This document shows, in pieces, positions 1 through 9,770 of a DNA stretch of 64,000 nt. The stretch is from assembly GCA_027943335.1 (NCBI GenBank), contig BSBK01003566.1, forward strand, positions 151,501-215,500, read 5' to 3'. The notes beneath the pieces were generated by a model. The model saw only the letters and a list, made by a program, of their open reading frames with translations, ran no database searches and had not been told where the DNA came from. Made by a program: the position numbers and the translations under genes. How positions within the stretch are numbered: the first letter of the stretch is position 1; every line of letters starts with the position of its first letter. The DNA is from Chamaecyparis obtusa. Lineage: Eukaryota > Streptophyta > Pinopsida > Cupressales > Cupressaceae.

Positions 1-475
1 ACAGTAGTGGCTCTTTCTGGGGACATACACCCCTTATGGATATAGTGAGAAGCTAGTTATCTCTAGAGAGAAGGCCAAACAAAAAACACAAAATAAAATA
101 AAATAAAAAGATAAAAAAATGCATATAAATAGATATACTCCCTGAGAATTTTGAAAAAAGAAATGTTTCAAGTATTGCCCATGTGCAGGGAACTCTTGAG
201 TGTATCCTTCGAAATCCTACAAAAATTATGAGTGTTCTCCTTCCTTTTCAACAATGATGTATGGTCATATCCATAGAGATTCAAATTTTCCATGCTTTCC
301 CTTGTCTTTATCCTTGACATTCCACCTTAAAACCCAGTCTCATTCTTGAAAGATTCTATTAGTTGCTCTTTTGTCATGTAACAATTTGACTTTTTTTTCT
401 TCCTAAGAGATATGGCCTAGAAGATTTAACATCTCTAACAAGAGCATAAGCTTGTTTTTCATTGATTTCATAATT

Positions 476-800
476 CTACTCAACTGCTTGGAGAGTTTTA
501 CTAAAAAATGCTATCGGGTTCTCATGATCTTCATCATTCTTTTGTAGCATAACAACTTCTATTATGTGATAAGATGAAAAGGAGAATAATTGAAATAGTT
601 TAAAAAAATCAAGTGATTTGAGAAATAGGGCCTCTATAATTGTTTGTTTGATTTGAGAAAATTCCTCTAATGCTTCATCTGTCCATTTGATGTATGCTCC
701 TTTCTTAAGCATTTTTGCAATGGGTTTGACTATCTCAACAAAATTAGATACAAATCTCCTGACAAAGTTTATTTTCCCAAAGAATTATTGGATTCCCTTA
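476..800 (-). pseudogene. Element A classical (gypsy-type) RNase H fragment
   Basis: Follows the reverse transcriptase on the minus strand. The connection-domain reading KINFVRRF is followed by KWTDEALEEFSQIK, as in the RT tether and RNase H of Ty3 elements, and the end PIAFFSKTLQ matches the usual PIAFFSRTL segment. The first catalytic Asp region (normally YLAVSDYA-like) is badly changed, reading LFSFSSYHI. It is in the same frame as the RT pieces upstream. Only the N-terminal half of the domain is recognisable, and the rest runs out towards the window start. Confidence 0.65.
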
Positions 801-883
801 ACATTTTTTTTGAATTTGAATCCTTTCTATATCTTCAATTCTTTCTAGGTCTATTCTAATACCCTCCTTTGATACTATATGCC

Positions 884-1741
884 CTAGCTATTTTCCTTCA
901 GTGACCCCAAATGGACACTTCTTAGGGTTAATAGATATACCATATTCAAAGGCCCTCTCAAAGATTTTCTCCAAATTCTTATAATGAATTTAGCTTTCTT
1001 AGAGTATGTAATCAGGTCATCTTGATAAATAACCATGATAATAATGATGAAATCTTTAAAGGCTACATTCATTGCTCTTTGAAAATTTTCTCCTACGTTA
1101 GTCAGTCCAAAGGGCATTCTAGCATAAACATAGGTTCCCCATGGTGTAGTAAAAGTTGTTTTGTATTGTTATTCCTTTTTTAATTTGACTTGATTATAAC
1201 CATAAAACCCATCCATCATAGATAGAAACTCACTTGTTGTCACCTTCTGTAATAATGCTTCCATTTTTTGTAGATTATAGTTATCTTTAAGTGAGGATAG
1301 GTTTAGATTTATAAAATCCTCGCACAATCTTATATCACCATTCTTTTTTCTCATTGGAACTAAGTTTGATACCCATGATGAATGTCTAATGGGTTTTATA
1401 ATGCCTAAATCTCTCATTTTAATCAACTCCTACTTCATTTTTGGATCCAAATTTGGGTTAATGCGGTGCTTATTATGTTTGAAAGGTTTGGTATTTGGCT
1501 TCAATGGAATTTCATTTTGAGAAAGATCTTCCCTATATGCTTTTAGATCATCATAAGACCAGGAAAACACATGTCTATATCTTCTTAAAGGACTTATAAT
1601 ATCTACCCTTTCCCTAGGAGTCAATTTCTTTCCAATTAAAACTTCCCTAGGGGTGTATTCATTTCCCATATTTATTTTCTCTACTTCTTTAGCCACATTA
1701 TTCTTAGCTTTTATCTCTGCCCTGTCTTTATTGTCAAACAC
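884..1741 (-). pseudogene. Element A reverse transcriptase
   Basis: Three consecutive open pieces in one frame (1741-1430, 1426-1169, 1117-884) make a Ty3 reverse transcriptase. Visible are the N-terminal LIKMRDLGIIKPIRHSSWVS, the MRKKNGDIRLCEDFINLN stretch (normally VDYRDLN), MDGFYGYNQV, the MPFGLTNV motif, and the active site YQDD in place of the usual YxDD. In-frame stops separate the pieces and the fingers region carries substitutions, so it is inactive. It lies downstream of an archaeal-type RNase H and upstream of the classical RNase H. Confidence 0.85.
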
Positions 1742-2159
1742 TCTTTCTAGTGCAACAAGACCTTTGGGAATTTTATTTGTCTTTAGCTGTACAACTTCTT
1801 TTCCAAAAAGAATTTCTTTCCCATTTTACACCTCGACATAAGCATTTATATCTATCAAATGGTCCTCATATTGTTCCTCACAGGCCAAGAATCTGATTAT
1901 ATATCTGTCATCTTCTAAAATCTACCAATTGTAGACATTATCAAGAACTACTGGTCTGGATTTAATTTCAACTTGCACAAGCTCATCAAAAGGGATACTA
2001 CTTTTTCTAACATAAAATTTATCCATAAAATCAATGATTAATTTATTTTACCTATCAATCCATTCTATTGAAAAGGCATCAAAAAATTCTAGATCATCCC
2101 ATAACTGATTCCTATATACCTTCAATTTTGCATTTTTGGTAATAAATTTGTCTCTTACT

Positions 2160-2385
2160 TATGACAATTAAATCAAGCTCACCGTGAATAGATAGTATTC
2201 TAATCCCATGTTTAATAGCAATATTTAATCCTATTAAAACGGCCTCATGCTCGGCTATATTTTTAGTGCATTCAAAATTTAGAAGGAAAGAATATTTAAA
2301 AGACTTACCCTATGGTGAAACAAAAACTACACCAACACCATTATCTTCCTTACTATAAGCTCCTTCAAATTACCTATTCCATATC
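2160..2385 (-). pseudogene. Element A archaeal-type RNase H, located upstream of RT
   Basis: Minus-strand translation in the same frame as the protease reads FEGAYSKEDNGVGVVFVSP, a stop, and then CTKNIAEHEA and GLNIAIKHGI followed by GELDLIV. This is the pattern of the additional RNase H carried by Tat-type plant Ty3 elements (normally FDGA, CTNNIAEYEA, GDSDLIV). The first Asp is Glu here, and the GDS Asp has also become Glu. A linker reading RPVVLDNVYNW and then the RT N-terminus follow. The order protease, archaeal RNase H, RT, classical RNase H differs from elements C and D in this window. Confidence 0.7.
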
Positions 2386-2699
2386 TCTTCATGGTTTCCT
2401 TTCGCATACAACTCAATCAGATTAGTATTTAAAATAGGTTTAGTAATATTTACCTAAAAGTTATCCATATCTGAATGGCGTAAGTTCACTGTATCTTGTG
2501 AGGTATCTTCTTCAATTATGTATGGGAATCTCGGTTACCTATTAATCCTCACCTCCTTTCCATTTATAGGGATAGTGGTGTATGATAAGTCAAGTTGGAT
2601 GTGTCCCCCTACCAAATTTGACCATTATATGGATAGGAGCATTCCACAATTTGCAGGGACTTCCACAATTGTAATATATGTCTTGTATGATGCATCAGG

Positions 2700-3095
2700 T
2701 TATGTAGGTAATCTGAATTCTACTCCTTTCATAATTCCAACCACAAGAAAAAACCTATTATCCATGGTATAGCATTTCCCATAAGTAGTATCCACATTTA
2801 GTCCTAATTCTCTCTTGACATCAGCTGACATGACATTCATTGACACCCTTGAATCAATCATGCAATTTTTGACCAATTTGTTGTTAACTAATAATGTCAA
2901 ATAAAAAGGGTCAACTTGAGATGGGTTTTTAGTTACAGTAGTCCCTAGATAAATCATAGGTGGTTCTTCATTATCCTTTTGCTTCTCTGAATATTCTTTA
3001 GAATTTTCTACACTAGATAATTTTTTTAGTGTTTCTTTCCTATAGTTAGGAAATTTCATAATTTCAATTAGAGGGAAATAAATTTTCACCTGCAT
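2700..3095 (-). pseudogene. Element A aspartic protease region
   Basis: A retroviral-type aspartic protease segment. LTLLVNNKLVKNCMIDS is followed by RVSMNVMSADVKRELGL, where the family motif is IDSGASMNVMS; the catalytic triplet DSG has become DSR. The flap-side sequence GIMKGVEFRLP follows. The piece is in a different frame from the gag part upstream (break near 3090). Downstream and in frame it runs through YTTIPINGKEVRINR and EEDTSQDTVNLRHSD into the archaeal RNase H. Broken and inactive. Confidence 0.75.
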
Positions 3096-4633
3096 AAAGA
3101 TTGAGTCATAAAAGAGTTATGGTTAAAAATTTTCTTACCATGGATTTTCTTGTCTATAGTTTTGACCAGTTTCAGGGGCTGAGCTTGTTCTACCTGTTTC
3201 TTTGGAGGCTCCTCTTTTCCATTTTTAGTTGCACCGTCTCTATTTCCTTCTTGCTTCAAAATTTTAGCAAATATTCCTTCAATTTTTCCTTGTTCTACAT
3301 TCACTGTTCGATTCCTTAGTTGGTAATTACTGCAGGCATGCTCAGTTTTTGCTACCATGAGAGCCCTCTTCTCCTCATCATTTATTCTTCTCAACTCAAG
3401 GACTTCTTCATTAGAAAATATTTTTTGTACCCCTTGTTGTTTTCTCCTCACCATATTTACATATGGTATACATTCATCTTCAGAGGTATCACTATCTCTT
3501 CCCCAAAATGGTGCATTAATTATTAGTGGTTCTATATCCCGCTGCTCCATTTCCTCCAACACACTTTGTGCAATAACACATTGTTCAAGAGCATGTGGTA
3601 ATTTTCAAAATTCACACCATGTTCCATCTTCAACTAGATGATTTTCTTTCCTCAAAGGAACATGGGTATCTTCATTCTTCTTTGTACTGACTGACTTACC
3701 ATCCTGCCAAGTTATATTGTATGGCATGTCTTGTAATATAAATCTCTCACTCTTGTTTGGGTAAGGATGATCACTCTTATTTGATTGGAATCTATCTCCC
3801 TTGTTCTTCTTGACATGTAACTCTTTGACCATGTGCATCAAATTATCAATTTTATCTTCATTCTTGTTTTGCTTGACTGCTTTTGGGTTATATAGCTTTG
3901 GATCCTCCCTTTTGTCTACCCTTCCAGCAGCTTTGCGGTTATTTTCAATGGTCGTGGCAGTTTTAAATGCTTTCTATAGTGTGGATGGTCTATGAGAGGT
4001 GATCTCATAGCGAGTTTTACTATCAAAAGCACTTACATAAAAATCAATCAAAAATGAATCAACGGGCCTAATATCTCTAGGAATTATGTTCAACACCTTA
4101 TTAAACCTTTTGTTAAATTTTGTTATGAACTCATTGAAATTCTTCTTAATGCTAGTCAATTCATGAGAAGAAAAGGATGTATCTTTATGGTCACCAAACT
4201 GCTCAATAAATTGGTTCACAAAATCAAACCAACTTATAATAGATCTACCAAGCAGCCCTCTATACCATTCAACAACATCTTCTGTCAAAGATTGGATAAA
4301 TAGTTTCATAAATACATCCTCAATATTTTCATCTAATTCTTCAATAATATTTTTTAAGTTAATCACATGTTGCTTGGAAGATTCAACTCCATTTCTTGAA
4401 AACTTTGGAATGGCATTCCTTAACTCATTGGATATGGGGTTTGGACATCCAACTATCCCATTAAAATCCAATTATCGATATCTCTCAATCATCATGGGTT
4501 CCCTTCTTCTAGCACTATGTCCACCTTGATTTTTCATTCTTGGCCCCCAATTTTGGTGATTTGTGCCTCCTAAATTCATTCCTCTATGGTTCTAACCACT
4601 ATTATATTGATTACCCATATTTTTCTACCTTGA
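3096..4633 (-). pseudogene. Element A gag: capsid, zinc knuckle and linker
   Basis: At 4471-3974 is a retrotransposon gag capsid-type segment (EWYRGLLGRSIISWFDFVNQF, then FNEFITKFNKRFN). Next comes a Lys/Asn-rich linker, then at about 3615-3570 a knuckle-like CEF, stop, KLPHALEQC, where the stop sits on the second metal ligand. At 3562-3086 is a charged C-terminal region. Above 4471 the Gly/Asn/Arg-rich RNA-binding-like stretch runs to the B insertion point at 4634-4638 and resumes at 15584. All pieces share one frame. The translation between 4472 and 4633 carries stops. Confidence 0.75.
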
Positions 4634-4638
4634 ATTAC

Positions 4639-5580
4639 TATGTGGATAAATATTGGTATAAAATTAAAATGCAACCAATACTCAATAAACCATTAGCACA
4701 AGAATTTATGTATAGGAGGCCATATCAAATGAATCAACTAAATTCTCAAAAGTGACTTATTGCTTCCTTGTTGAAGCGATTTTAATCCTTTTTATGATGT
4801 TTATTAGATTGGCATGAAGGATTAGTGACTTGACTACTCCAAAATGGAAGATTTAAAATGCAATGAAAAACTAGAAATGAAACTAGAATGCAAGATTAAC
4901 AAAGCTAGAATGAGATAATTAAGCTAGAATGGATGAAAACAACTAGTATTCTAGAATGAGAATGCAATAAACTATACTATGCTTGACAATGCAAGAAAGA
5001 AAACTAGATTTAACAATGCAAGAGAGCTATAAAAAACCAAGAACTATGAATTCAAAATAGAAAGATTGCTTTAGAATGAAAGAATGCAAGTATGCGAATG
5101 ATCAAGAGCAGGACCCTTGACCCAAGGAAGAGCTTTCTTTTAAAGGAATTTCCTCAAGAATGAAGGGTGGAGATTAAGAGGAAAAATGTGTTAGGTAGAG
5201 ATGAGTGGTGAGAAGAGATCAATCCATGTGAGAGGATTCAAGATTTTTGATTGGCCAAGCTTGATCAGATAATAAGACAAAATACCAAATCTCCTTTTAA
5301 TTATCAAGTAATCAATATTATGTTGCACAAAAAGTGCTCTTTTTAATAAAAGTGCAAGGGCTTTATATTAAAGGTAAATTTTGACAATTAAATGATTTCT
5401 CAAGTTTAGAAATAATTTAGGCTTGCTTTTTAGGATTAATTTAATTATGCTAGGGGGATTATCTAGGTTGCTCACATAATTATGTCTAGTAATTATGCCT
5501 TTGAGATTTAGAATTTTTTTTAAGGAAATTTAATCGAATTGAGGGCTAAAGTTCTACTAGACAAATTTTAGGTGATTACA
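4639..5580 (-). repeat. Element B 3' LTR
   Basis: Direct repeat of 14662-15578 with scattered substitutions and small indels. In element orientation it begins TGTAATCACCTAAAATTTG and ends ...CCACATA. The LTR start resembles those of C, D and H (TGTA..CACCC.AAAATGG). A TATA-like ATATAAAG lies near 5360 on the minus strand. An inverted partial copy lies at 9105-9510. The plus-strand open frame at 4540-4755 overlaps this LTR and is not treated as a gene. Confidence 0.85.
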
Positions 5581-5594
5581 TTTGCCCCTCTTTG
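5581..5594 (-). other. Element B polypurine tract
   Basis: On the minus strand CAAAGAGGGGCAAA abuts the LTR start TGTAATCACC. The same 14-mer abuts the 3' LTRs of C and D. It sets the orientation of B even though no coding sequence remains. Confidence 0.85.
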
Positions 5595-6580
5595 AATCAA
5601 TGTGTGAGTACCACGTGGATTCAAAGAATAGATTGAAGCTAGATCAGATAATAGCCCAATTTGAAGCGATGAGACTATTTATGATAAGGAGAACTGGCTT
5701 AGAACTTGATTAAATGAAGATCGATAAGAGATATCAACTCTAAACTTGATTGAGCGAAGACTCACAAGCGAGGCAAAAGTATCCAGCTTGATATAAAGTG
5801 ATGAGACTAAATATATATCCAAATATTTTTGAGATAACTACTTTGACAAGGATTCTGAGGAAGTGACTCACCTGATTGAGAGATAATACCAGATTGTTAT
5901 GGGTCCTTATGAAGTTGATATACCTCAAGAATGATGTTAGATTGGTATGGGTCCTCATGAACCTAACATGCCCCAAGAGATCAAATAGATGTATGTCAGA
6001 GTGACCTAATATAAAGTGATGAGATCACTCTTTCAGAGAGATGCAGATAATCTCAACTTGATATGATCCCTGATGAAGATGACATGCCCCAAGCCATGAA
6101 TCTTGAATTGATTTTCTAATTAGGATCAATTTGCAGAAGAAGATTTGATATATTGTTATGCCCCCTCAGGATCAAAATGAGGCAAAGAGATTAAAGCCCA
6201 ATTTGAGTGAAAGCACACTGGCATATATATGATTAGGTCTCCAATAGTTTTGAAAGAGATTAAAGCACATTTGGAGCCATTTGGAGGTCTTGTTGACCAA
6301 TTTGGCTAAGGTTTGACCAAGTTTGATCAAGGTTGACCACTATGAGAGAACTTGAATTTGATAAATTTGCATAAGATTGACCTCAGAGGTGCGAGCAATG
6401 AAGGCAGAAGCAAGCGAGAAGTGATAGCATCAATGGTCAACTATGTTTGACTTTGTAATTTGACTAAGTAAATGATCTCATATTTCAAGTGCAATCATGA
6501 CAATGGATTTAGAACATCAAAATTAGCTAGGGGTCCAATTTTTGTGAGATTCTGAGCACTTTGAAAATTAGGTCAAAATC
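5595..6580. other. Element B region between PPT and antisense PMD promoter
   Basis: About 1 kb without a credible gene. It contains diverged repeats of the form TGATGAGA...CCCAAG and several 'tttgacca' runs. The last 60 bp (from about 6530) align by eye with the same position in C and D (TTAGCTAGGGGTCCAATTTT and GAAAATTAGGTCAAAA), forming the upstream part of the PMD promoter. The minus-strand 78-codon frame at 5740-5976 shows no family resemblance. Confidence 0.5.
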
Positions 6581-6588
6581 TATAAAAA
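6581..6588 (+). promoter_or_regulatory. TATA box of the antisense PMD gene in B
   Basis: TATAAAAA lies 84 bp before the ATG at 6665. It is preceded by GAAAATTAGGTCAAAATC, which is conserved at the same place in C (TATATAAA at 21417) and in D (TATAAAA at 56317-56311, minus). The conservation across three diverged copies argues for a real core promoter. Confidence 0.65.
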
Positions 6589-6664
6589 GGGCCCAGAGGG
6601 GTCATTTTCAAATCATTTGCTACAATTGACTATTGAGAGCCCAGAGCCTTCCATAGAAAGAAAG

Positions 6665-8540
6665 ATGTTTATTCCAGTCCAAATTCACCAATTCGAGCTC
6701 CAGAGACAGCACAATCGACCTCAGGTGTACGGTGCACCAGTAAGTGATTGATCATTGCTTGTATTTTGGTCAATTTTTGTAGTTATTTAGCTTTTTAGGC
6801 ACATTTTTCATTTTCAGCACATGTTTATTGTACGATACAAGAGTTGTATCACATGCCTCTTTGAGGTTTATTGTACAATAAAATGGTTATTAAATGTGTA
6901 TTGTTCACAGTTCTATGTTTTATCGTACAAGAAACACCCTCGTATTGTATGATACGAGGAACTTTATCACATTAAAAAATCATATCGTTTCCCTTATGGA
7001 TTTTCATCATACAATAATTATGGGTCAGATATTTAATCCTACAGTCAAAAAATTAAGTTTTTTACTTTTTTTGTAGTTAACTTTTATTGTCTATTGTAAC
7101 TTTCTAGCTTTTCAAAGATGCTTAGTAGTTGATTTTTGATAGCTTGATACTTGAATTATACATACTAATGATGTCTTTCCTTGATTTCTTGTTTCGTAGA
7201 TTTGTCTTCCTGACCCAATTTTCAAATGTCCATATACATAGGCTTTGTGATTAGCTTTATTATTGCCACCTGTTGACCTAGTCGTACTTGATCAATGCGG
7301 GTTGGGTAAGCTCCTTACACTTCTAGATATCTGTGTGAACCATAGATTGCTTACAATACTGACATAGCACTTTCATTCTAAGCATAATACCTTCCATCTA
7401 CTGACAGGTGAGATTGATGTGACCCCTGAGGACGTGTATCAAATTATGTTCCTTCTAGTGGTTGGTGAGCTAGTATACTATGATTAGAATCCCTCTAAGG
7501 GTATTGCAGCCATGCGGGAGATCTTTATTGATGATATGATCATGGAGTGACACATCAAATGGGATTATATAATCTGATAGTATGGGAAAGAGTAACCATT
7601 GGCATATATTTTGGCTAGCTTGATAAGTTGTGTCAGAATCTCAGGTCGGAGTCAGCATGGCTTCTAGTGTGGATGAGGCCACATTTGGTATGATATATTG
7701 ACTTGGCCCGAAAGGTTCAGTTGGGGAGCCTATTTATTGTACCACATGTACTGTGAGTTGCATGAGATCTTGTACCAGTGCGGAAGTATGGGGGTCAAGG
7801 TTATTGTTTTGGAGATCTAGGCATGGAAGCATATTCCTGTTGCACACCCGGTTGTACAAGTTTCCCAAGGAGCGGGTATGCATTACATTTTTAGGTATAC
7901 AAGATACATCCATCAACCCAATTTGAGCAATATTGCATTTTGGTGATGATAGTTTGATGATATGATCATAGTAGTATGGCGGCCATATATAGGCTACAAG
8001 AGGTGGATGAGCTCTGCCCATGAGTATTCTTGCATGTTTAGTAGTAGGTCATTGATTGGCAGGTAAGATCTTGTACTTTTCTTATAGCATTGTTCATACT
8101 TGTACTATTTCTTAATATATCTTTATCCTTTCTAAATTTTTAAATGATCTATTTGTCTAGAAGGAGTACTCCCATAGTGGATCGATTTTGCATTAGCCAT
8201 ATATGGTGCCAATTTGGGTAGCATTAGGATATGCCCATTGAGTTTATGGCATATGCCTTCTATGCTAATGAGCAAGCTAAATGGGGGGGTCATCTTGTAT
8301 ATGCAATCATAGTTTAGGAGCTATGAGATCTTGTTAGAGTGGACTGTGACTACCTCTCAGCTATTACTGATGTAAGGGTGAAACCGTTATTCCTCCAGGT
8401 CTGCATTGAGAATCCCTTCCCTCGCTTCATAGATTCAGTGGAGTGAGCACCTTGAGCTGATGACGATGATCCTAATGATGAGTCACTGAGGGGAGGATCT
8501 CCTAGGGGATAGGGTCGATGGCCATGGGGAGCTAACACGA
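6665..8540 (+). pseudogene. Antisense PMD gene of element B (N-terminal and core part)
   Basis: A decayed plant-mobile-domain gene on the strand opposite to element B. Exon 1 (6665-6739) encodes 25 residues ending HNRPQVYGAP and is followed by GTAAGT. An acceptor TTTCGTAG ends at 7199. The PMD core reads HSKHNTFHLLTGEIDVTPED and then VYQIM, GELVYYD, ELHEILYQ, AWKHIPVAHPV and LIGR. A further intron is visible (donor AG/GTAAGA at 8063, acceptor TTTGTCTAG ending 8160), after which VDRFCISHIWCQFG resumes. Many stops, mostly TAG, and one frame change near 7370 inactivate it. Around 8400 PFPRF leads to an acidic and basic tail that is cut off where an inverted block begins near 8550. PMD proteins (MAIN, MAIL1) act in plant nuclei; the function in transposons is not established. 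Confidence 0.75.
6825..7030. repeat. Palindromic CG-centred repeat cluster in PMD intron 1 of B
   Basis: Within intron 1 the motif TCGTA/TACGA recurs in diverged form: GTACGATACAAG, ATCGTACAAG, CTCGTATTGTATGATACGAG and TCATACAATAAT. These short inverted units are spaced irregularly over about 200 bp. The same position in C and D carries a cluster with a different palindrome. Confidence 0.55.
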
Positions 8541-8587
8541 TCTATTCAAGGCAAAAAAGGCCTAGGGGGAGAGGGAATCTCGAGGAG

Positions 8588-9050
8588 TTATGGGTATGGC
8601 AGTAGTAGTAGAGGAGGGGATAGAGGAGGAGGGGCATCTACTCTAGCTAGTGGTGGTACTAGTACAGTCCCCTCAGACTGGGTAGAAAATTGTGAATATG
8701 ATGGTGTTCTTGCTCCACCTATAATTGCCCCAATATACAATGCATAGTAGTAGGCTACACGGGAGGCCCGATATGTGGTCATCTTCTATAACTAATCCCA
8801 TGCACTCTGAAGCTCACAAATTTGACAATCTTTTTCCTGCTCCACTAGTTGCAGTTGTGCCTTAGCAACTTTTCTTTGTGTCTTGGCATTTGTCAATTCT
8901 TCTCTTAGTTATGCGATCACCTCTCCAACACTACCATTCTCTCCCTCATCCCTCGGTGCCTCCGTAGGTGGAGCCTATACTAATGTCTCCTCTTGGGCCC
9001 TTATGTCCTCTCCTACCAGCCTTCCCTTCATGTCTCTCCTAAGGAGCTAG
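8588..9050 (-). pseudogene. Inverted C-terminal tail of a PMD gene in element B
   Basis: The minus strand reads a coiled-coil-like stretch (EVIA, stop, LREELTNAKTQRKVAKAQLQ) followed by AYYYALYIGA, PSYSQ and a proline-rich end. This is the same C-terminal order as the PMD genes of C (plus, to 23992) and D (minus, to 53850). Here it points against the PMD core at 6665-8540, so this block has been inverted relative to that core. The 64-codon open frame at 8588-8782 is its last part. Confidence 0.7.
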
Positions 9051-9104
9051 CCTATATCCACCTTCATGTCTCTCTTGAGGAGGTAGCCTCTATCCATAAT
9101 TGAA

Positions 9105-9510
9105 TTCTTTCATTCTAGAGTAATCTTGTTATTTGGAATTCCTATTTCTTAGTTGCTTATATCTCTCTTGCATTGTTAAATCTAGTTTTATTTTTTGCAA
9201 TGTCAAGCATACTATAGTTTCTTTCATTCTCATTCTAGAATACTAGTTGTTTGCATCTATTCTAGCTTAATTCTCTCATTCTAGCTTTGTTAATCTTGCA
9301 GTCTAGTTTCATTTCTAGTTTTGCATTGCATTTGAAATCTTCCATTTTGGAGTATTCAAGCCACTAATCCTTCATGCCAATCTGATGAGCATAATAAAAA
9401 GGATTAAACTCGCTTCAACTAGGAAGCAATAAGCCTTTTTTGATAATATAGTTGGTTCATTTGATATGGCCTCCTATAGCTAAATTCTTGAGCTAATGGT
9501 TTATTGAGAG
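9105..9510 (+). repeat. Inverted fragment of the element B LTR
   Basis: Reverse complement of roughly 4680-5095 of the left LTR (for example TTGATATGGCCTCCTATAGC against the LTR's GGAGGCCATATCAA). It is joined at 9105 to the inverted PMD tail and at about 9511 to a forward PMD fragment, so 8550-9510 behaves as one inverted block within B. Confidence 0.75.
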
Positions 9511-9770
9511 TGGTTAGTGAGCTTATATACTATTATCAAGATCTTTCTAAGATATTGCAGCCATGTGGTGAATATTTGTTAATGATACAATCATGGAGTG
9601 TCACATCACATGGGATTACATGATCTAGAAGTATGGGTAGGAGTACCCATTGGCATACATTTTGGCCAGCTTGATAGGTTGTGTCGTGGTCTTGGTGCAC
9701 AACCAATAGGGTTTCCAATGTGGATGGGGCCGCATTTTTTGCGCTCAGGTGCACAGTGGGTGCTAAATAT
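9511..9770 (+). pseudogene. Second PMD core fragment in element B
   Basis: A diverged duplicate of 7465-7690 (the GELVYYD to SLISCV part of the PMD core). Shared words include ATTGCAGCCATG, ATCATGGAGTG and TTTTGGCCAGCTTGATA. It is cut by the left end of copia element G at 9771. The open frames on both strands here (9536-9815) are incidental. Confidence 0.65.
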
